Below, piece by piece: positions 61,901 to 64,000 of a DNA stretch of 64,000 nt. A program made the position numbers and the translations under genes. Source of the stretch: Allolobophora icterica (Eukaryota; Annelida; Clitellata; Crassiclitellata; Lumbricidae); assembly GCA_963556255.1 (NCBI GenBank), contig OY744609.1, positions 24,140,634 to 24,204,633 of the forward strand, written 5' to 3'. The notes under the pieces were generated by a model. That model made no database searches and was not told the DNA's origin. It saw nothing but the letters and a program-made list of their open reading frames with translations. Every line of letters begins with the position of its first letter. Position 1 is the stretch's first letter.

Positions 61901-63796
61901 GTAAAAAGGCCTAGATGAGACAATCCTGTTGATTTTGCAGAACTAACTGTGGTACCGGTGTGAGTACCAGCAAAGGGACTCCAATATGATACACTCTGAT
62001 GTAGACCGTCTTCGGAAATTCCGGCTATCTTCTGTCTGACCAAAGCTGGTGTTTATAGCACAAGCTGTACTGAATACTTGTAACTGAATGTGCCAAATTT
62101 AGATGTGGGCATCTACACTGTGCATAACCCCTTCTTGTCCACAGTTGAGTGACTCCTTCCCCTTGTTGCAGACGCCCGTAATGGATGATGTGTATAGTGC
62201 ATCTCTACCATACCGCATGGTGTGATCTTGGGGTTGTTAGGGCTAAGGTATTTCTTCTACATTGCAATGGGTTGTATGAGTTGACACCATGTTTTGTTTG
62301 ACACCAAATGATCTGATTAGTATCATTAGTTGAACCTTAGACACAATGATGAAAGTCTCGTGTGACTGGCTTTGGTGATTGGAAAAATATGTTGGACAAT
62401 AGTCTGTAGATGTTTAAAAATTTTTTTCTAAAATTGGTTTCTGAGGATCTTGTTATGAAGCAGGGAGAGTTTGTTAAATTCATGTGGTTGAGTTGACTGT
62501 GAACCCATCTGTCTCCCAATACCTAAAGCGCGTGATGTTTGCAGCAATGCATTATGGGCAGATACAGAGCATACATGTTCAACGCTGACTCTAACGTATA
62601 TTCCGCCTGAAATTGTAATGTATTGCATGAGTAGTTGAGACCAAACTGACACAAGAGACCAGAACAAACAGATGCAGGAAGAGAGTTCAGAATTTGGTTC
62701 CAGCAACCAAGAAGCTCGACCACCAAAACAGTTCAAGGGTTTGTTACAGAGAAATGCAGTTCAACAATTGGTTGAATAGTGACAAATCCGGGTTGAAGAC
62801 TCGTCTAAGTATTATTGTAAGCTCCAAATTCAAACAAATCCTTTGCTGAACAGGAAGCCAATGCAAAGATTTAAGTGCAAAGGTATTATGCTTATATTTT
62901 GTTGCTTAAGTTATGACTGGGTAGTACTATGATGAATCTGTAGAAGAAGGTTGTGACATTAGTCATCATTTGTTACACAGGATTATCAAATGAATTTCTG
63001 CACAGTTTCTTGGATGGTTTCCCACCAAACTGGGAGGATCTGTTGAACAGCGCTCTGACAAAACTTTCTTCAAGGTTTGTTTTGACACGTGTGAATCTTC
63101 TTCACCAGTATACTATAATTTGAAATTTGTACACATTAATGCAAAATTCAAAAGAACGTTTGGCAAAATGATGCAGGAACATCACAGAAGTATGTATGAG
63201 CATTTTAGGGACTTCTCAAAAGTATTGACGCATGGATATTAAACAGATTTAAGAATGTGCAACATAAGCTAGGCTGAGTGTGTCTTATGTGTCATTTTGG
63301 GGCCAGATTGGGACTTCTGTTCAGGAATACCCGGTAGTTAGAGACAGTACCAGACATGCTGAAATTCTGGGGCCCAAATAAGTATATTGTCCACCCCAAA
63401 CCTAATTTATAGTGGACCTAATTTAGCATTTGTTTAATATGCCTGTGTGTTAGTTTACATTTGTAGTACCCATATGTGACCGATTCTCTCATAGTGAGTC
63501 ATTTGTTGCAGTTTTTCACTTGTTGAATTTTTGTAATGTAGCACAGTATTTAGTAAAGTCATGTGATTATGGAAAATGAAAATTCCATTCATGAAATTGA
63601 TTGGTGTTTTCTTACTTGAGCAGGACGCCTGGCAGCTATTCTCATGTTCAGAAAGTCCTTGAAGAAGCAAAGCCTGTGTCAGGTTCAGTGGAGGACAACA
63701 GAGGATCTTGCAAACCGGTTAAAAAAGTCAAGCCTGTGGCTGCAGTAAATGACTCCAGTGCGGCCAAGATCTTGTCAAACAAGGGGTCGAAGAATG
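48879..63796 (+). CDS. MIS18BP1: MIS18BP1/KNL2-like SANTA-domain protein (partial, 3' end off window)
   Basis: Homologues bind the Mis18 complex and centromeres and are needed to load CENP-A. Exons: 48879-48940, 52264-52567, 59733-60570, 61029-61272, 61571-61704, 62981-63074, 63624-63796; 1483 nt, phases agree throughout. Exons 4-6 form a SANTA domain: DKWTLRLVSDQHLSLAGDIK, SDPVTRCLRRDMVQTASG, LYHLSGRLCKS, FLHSFLDGFPPNWEDLL. Exon 3 is long, Ser-rich and disordered. Exon 7 is Lys/Val-rich. A SANT/Myb domain is expected further right and not in the window. Exon 1 is the least certain: it was chosen for its ATG and phase-2 donor, and the frame is open upstream to an ATG at 48750. An alternative exon 3 donor at 60585 (GTAAGA) would break phase. 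Intron 2 holds the Kolobok-like transposon. Confidence 0.85.
49061..49260. mobile_element. MITE with GGCGGCGATC ends, copy 2
   Basis: CCCCGGCGATCCCCGG to CAATCAAGATCGCCGCTGC. Internal ATTTTGAAGAAACACCAAGAAGGTCGAC is shared with copy 1. Confidence 0.6.
50085..50280. repeat. dispersed SINE-like repeat, copy C
   Basis: GCTTCATTTTGCTTAACCTTGGCATATGA and GGCAGCCCTCTGGTTCTCTCTCC, matching copies A and B. A partial copy D lies at 50905-51000. Confidence 0.6.
50288..50681. mobile_element. MITE with GGCGGCGATC ends, copy 3 (inverted)
   Basis: CACTGGCGGCGATCTTGATT to CCCCGGGATCGCCGCCCATGC, in the opposite orientation to copies 1 and 2, with about 150 bp of extra interior. Confidence 0.65.
50985..51090 (-). 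repeat. LINE 3' tail
   Basis: ATTTATATAGCGCCTCTTCAAGGAGA then AGAGGTGCTCCC, the inverted form of the CR1/L2-like 3' end. Confidence 0.65.
51366..51560. repeat. dispersed repeat pair member (with 31855-32015)
   Basis: Inverted match to intron 14 of the U-box gene. Includes a small ACGGGT / ACCCGTCC inverted repeat. Confidence 0.7.
52720..52960 (+). repeat. CR1/L2-like LINE 3' end with (TTACAA)n tail
   Basis: Frameshifted remnant of the ORF2 C-terminus (LGTDFPSLPRASCPFSSPVP) then GAGTGGTGCTATATAAGTGT and TTACAATTACAGTTACAATTACA. In intron 2 of the MIS18BP1-like gene. Confidence 0.6.
52965..53650. other. intron 2 unique stretch
   Basis: Nothing recognised. Confidence 0.4.
53656..54357. mobile_element. 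702-bp inverted-repeat element with TATT duplication
   Basis: CGTCGCCTGAGAATTATCTT at both ends (right end reversed), about 30-bp inverted repeats, with TATT at 53652-53655 and 54358-54361. Several internal copies of GTATCTCC / GGAGATAC in both orientations look like subterminal protein-binding sites. No coding capacity. Confidence 0.8.
54404..54661. repeat. left terminal inverted repeat (258 bp)
   Basis: Exact reverse complement of 59383-59640 by base-by-base reading. Confidence 0.9.
55147..57030 (+). CDS. Kolobok-like DDE transposase
   Basis: Intact 627-residue ORF. Candidate catalytic triad: D283 (SIMTDARHHCRR), D349 (VAHHVHDRN) and E496 (FYVESFNNV), with spacing usual for DDE transposases. 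Between the second D and E lie conserved-looking WHPELSDKGAAIRNHVYWC and a His/Cys cluster (H435, H440, C443, H444, H448, C449). Residues 40-90 are a basic/helical N-terminal region; no THAP signature (C2CH) is evident. The C-terminus is acidic (SSDESDDDQLGDSES). It lacks piggyBac motifs although the element uses TTAA. It would excise and insert the element in the nucleus. Start taken at the first ATG of the frame. No splice sites needed. Confidence 0.75.
   Translation: MDGDYAVPTTPTSGVAVGNMRTFKKRLSDGSTKSYSYPYVSVRKHFELTFTTDSDKLKFEQKCEDIRLALGVKSLREVLVKVIMDVDTNKLSSATQHPQQTLTMSSVTEEVSESTSLTDPASVTAAISAAPATALETAHENFVGQCSSIAQLIDTISQHSSTCVTPYSVKSWTHSGHVLSVDMECAKKHSFQWSSSSTIDSERKEFEVNHRVMLSYLASGMTPIQYERFSDFSRFGLLSDLFRRRNMVTFSAISENLRKQSIFGARAQESSLSPDGAISIMTDARHHCRRNSYHTDHVAIGLKTHKVVDIQHINGNDDNCSQRHEAVGFDRMYESLDLSNIKVAHHVHDRNMTINKRLRERKQARNSNDRWHCTRPITAGVKKIGQGAQKNIGKTWHPELSDKGAAIRNHVYWCMDNCNGDAQTLRKLIESCIPHFQNNHSKCHETSHCKEPGHMIEVRIVSNEAAITMLQDFLRSLVVYKHAEDYVKGHDTFYVESFNNVCLIYLDKRIHYGNLMYELRSNLAVLDWNEHVDRPYTSICTTVRSKNPRRQIGKKVYRRKTYVFVENIWNLYIAVWSASKAISESVTETSADKETCQSEISSDESDDDQLGDSESFSNESNAPYTVE
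57700..57830 (+). repeat. LINE 3' tail inside the transposon
   Basis: CTGAGTAGGAATCTTGAAGAGGCGCTATATAAATTTAAAATGG matches the recurring CR1/L2-like 3' end, so the retroposon hit this transposon family at some earlier time. Confidence 0.65.
57951..58421 (-). CDS. transposon second ORF with P2X7 C-terminal-like end
   Basis: 156-residue ORF opposite to the transposase. N-terminus is basic (MEPPKRRKSCMDAASKE), then a polar linker, a Cys-containing stretch (ACPLCFLSPCVG, residues 58-69), GKYWKIICNLGGW, and a C-terminus REIMPDCVVRKVRSLYPNPT with YMGHKW. The last part follows the pattern at the end of the P2X7 intracellular (ballast) domain: Pro-x-Cys-x-x-x-x-(I/V)-R-x-x-(F/Y)-P-x-x-x-G-x-(Y)-x-G. 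That domain is known to occur outside P2X receptors in invertebrates. No transmembrane segment, so not a channel. Role in transposition unknown. Could be a captured host exon or a remnant of a longer spliced gene. Confidence 0.55.
   Translation of the reverse strand: MEPPKRRKSCMDAASKEVLVASNGNSTESEIEAQNSHDIQVSADHLQLQGENHQSEGACPLCFLSPCVGSASPGWLGGGQAAHAANSPIRRVIYGKYWKIICNLGGWTSPLYLAKKLTESNGVLHMREIMPDCVVRKVRSLYPNPTGTPYMGHKWE
58859..58947. repeat. (TA)n microsatellite
   Basis: About 44 uninterrupted TA units inside the transposon. Ile-Tyr repeat ORFs over it are artefacts. Confidence 0.95.
59383..59640. repeat. right terminal inverted repeat (258 bp)
   Basis: Pairs exactly with 54404-54661. Confidence 0.9.
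61785..62200. repeat. copies of a GTCCATAAAGG / GGGGAGGGG repeat
   Basis: TTTGTCCATAAAGGCTGTC, CCCTTCCCTCCCCTGTCCACAG (61790-61880) and CCCCTTCTTGTCCACAG (62125-62190) relate to 51190-51285 and 51800-51905 in intron 1 (GTCATCCATAAAGGATGTC; AGACAAGGGGAGGGG). A dispersed MITE-like family. In intron 5 of the MIS18BP1-like gene. Confidence 0.5.
62201..62980. other. intron 5 remainder
   Basis: Nothing recognised before the acceptor at 62980. Confidence 0.4.
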
Positions 63797-63880
63797 GTGA
63801 AACTTGTTTTCAAATTTTTATTTCTAAATTTTTATTTCTAAAGAATGGTGAAACTTGTTTTCAAATTTTTATTTCTAAAG
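63790..63880. repeat. 51-bp tandem duplication spanning a splice donor
   Basis: AAGAATGGTGAAACTTG and the following T-rich sequence at 63790-63828 recur at 63841-63879. Each copy contains the same donor AATG|GTGAAA (63796|63797 and 63847|63848). Confidence 0.9.
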
Positions 63881-64000
63881 TTACAGCTAGATTAAACATA
63901 ATTTTGAAGTCCCCCAAAGTCTTTTGAATTTTCGTATACCCTTTATGCTGCAACCTGTGTGGAAATTTGACCCTCGATAGCAGTTTTCAATGCATGACTT
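63881..64000. other. start of intron 7, window edge
   Basis: Presumed intronic. Nothing recognised. Confidence 0.4.

Overview
The window reads as animal nuclear DNA with split genes, GT-AG introns of roughly 0.3-7 kb, no operons, and a very high load of transposable elements. The deuterostome-type gene set, abundant TAGGCCTA words, an RTE-type LINE, many hAT miniature elements and a TTAA-targeting transposon suggest a marine invertebrate deuterostome (echinoderm, hemichordate or cephalochordate). That assignment is inference.

Four cellular loci can be read. (1) SLC35B2 (PAPS transporter of the Golgi), minus strand, 9789-12008, three coding exons. (2) A 20-exon plus-strand gene, 17384-35986, encoding cadherin-like beta-sandwich repeats, a U-box and a TPR-rich C-terminal half, so probably an E3 ubiquitin ligase. 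(3) A two-exon fragment of checkpoint kinase CHEK1, minus strand, 38845-39903, whose glycine-rich loop has lost two glycines; probably a pseudogene. (4) The first seven exons of a MIS18BP1/KNL2-like centromere gene carrying a SANTA domain, plus strand, 48879-63796, running off the right edge.

Mobile DNA dominates the rest. 1-9.8 kb holds a hAT MITE with intact 8-bp duplication, a 367-bp CA tract, and an element with ~500-bp inverted repeats (3775-5546). 12-17.4 kb holds an inverted pair of first-exon-like sequences, a hAT MITE, a tRNA-derived SINE and an LTR-like promoter region with palindrome arrays. The introns of the U-box gene carry a 1.8-kb hAT derivative that keeps the first exon of its transposase, further hAT MITEs, LINE fragments and at least four copies of a 70-bp palindromic TTAA-flanked micro-element. 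36-47.3 kb contains degenerate LINE reverse transcriptases, a full-length-looking RTE-type LINE with an intact 1009-codon ORF (42412-45441), and a gypsy integrase fragment.

The most striking element is a 5237-bp DNA transposon (54404-59640) in intron 2 of the MIS18BP1-like gene. It has a TTAA target duplication, 258-bp terminal inverted repeats identical to each other, an intact 627-codon candidate DDE transposase of Kolobok-like character, and on the opposite strand a second ORF whose C-terminus resembles the intracellular C-terminal domain of P2X7 receptors.
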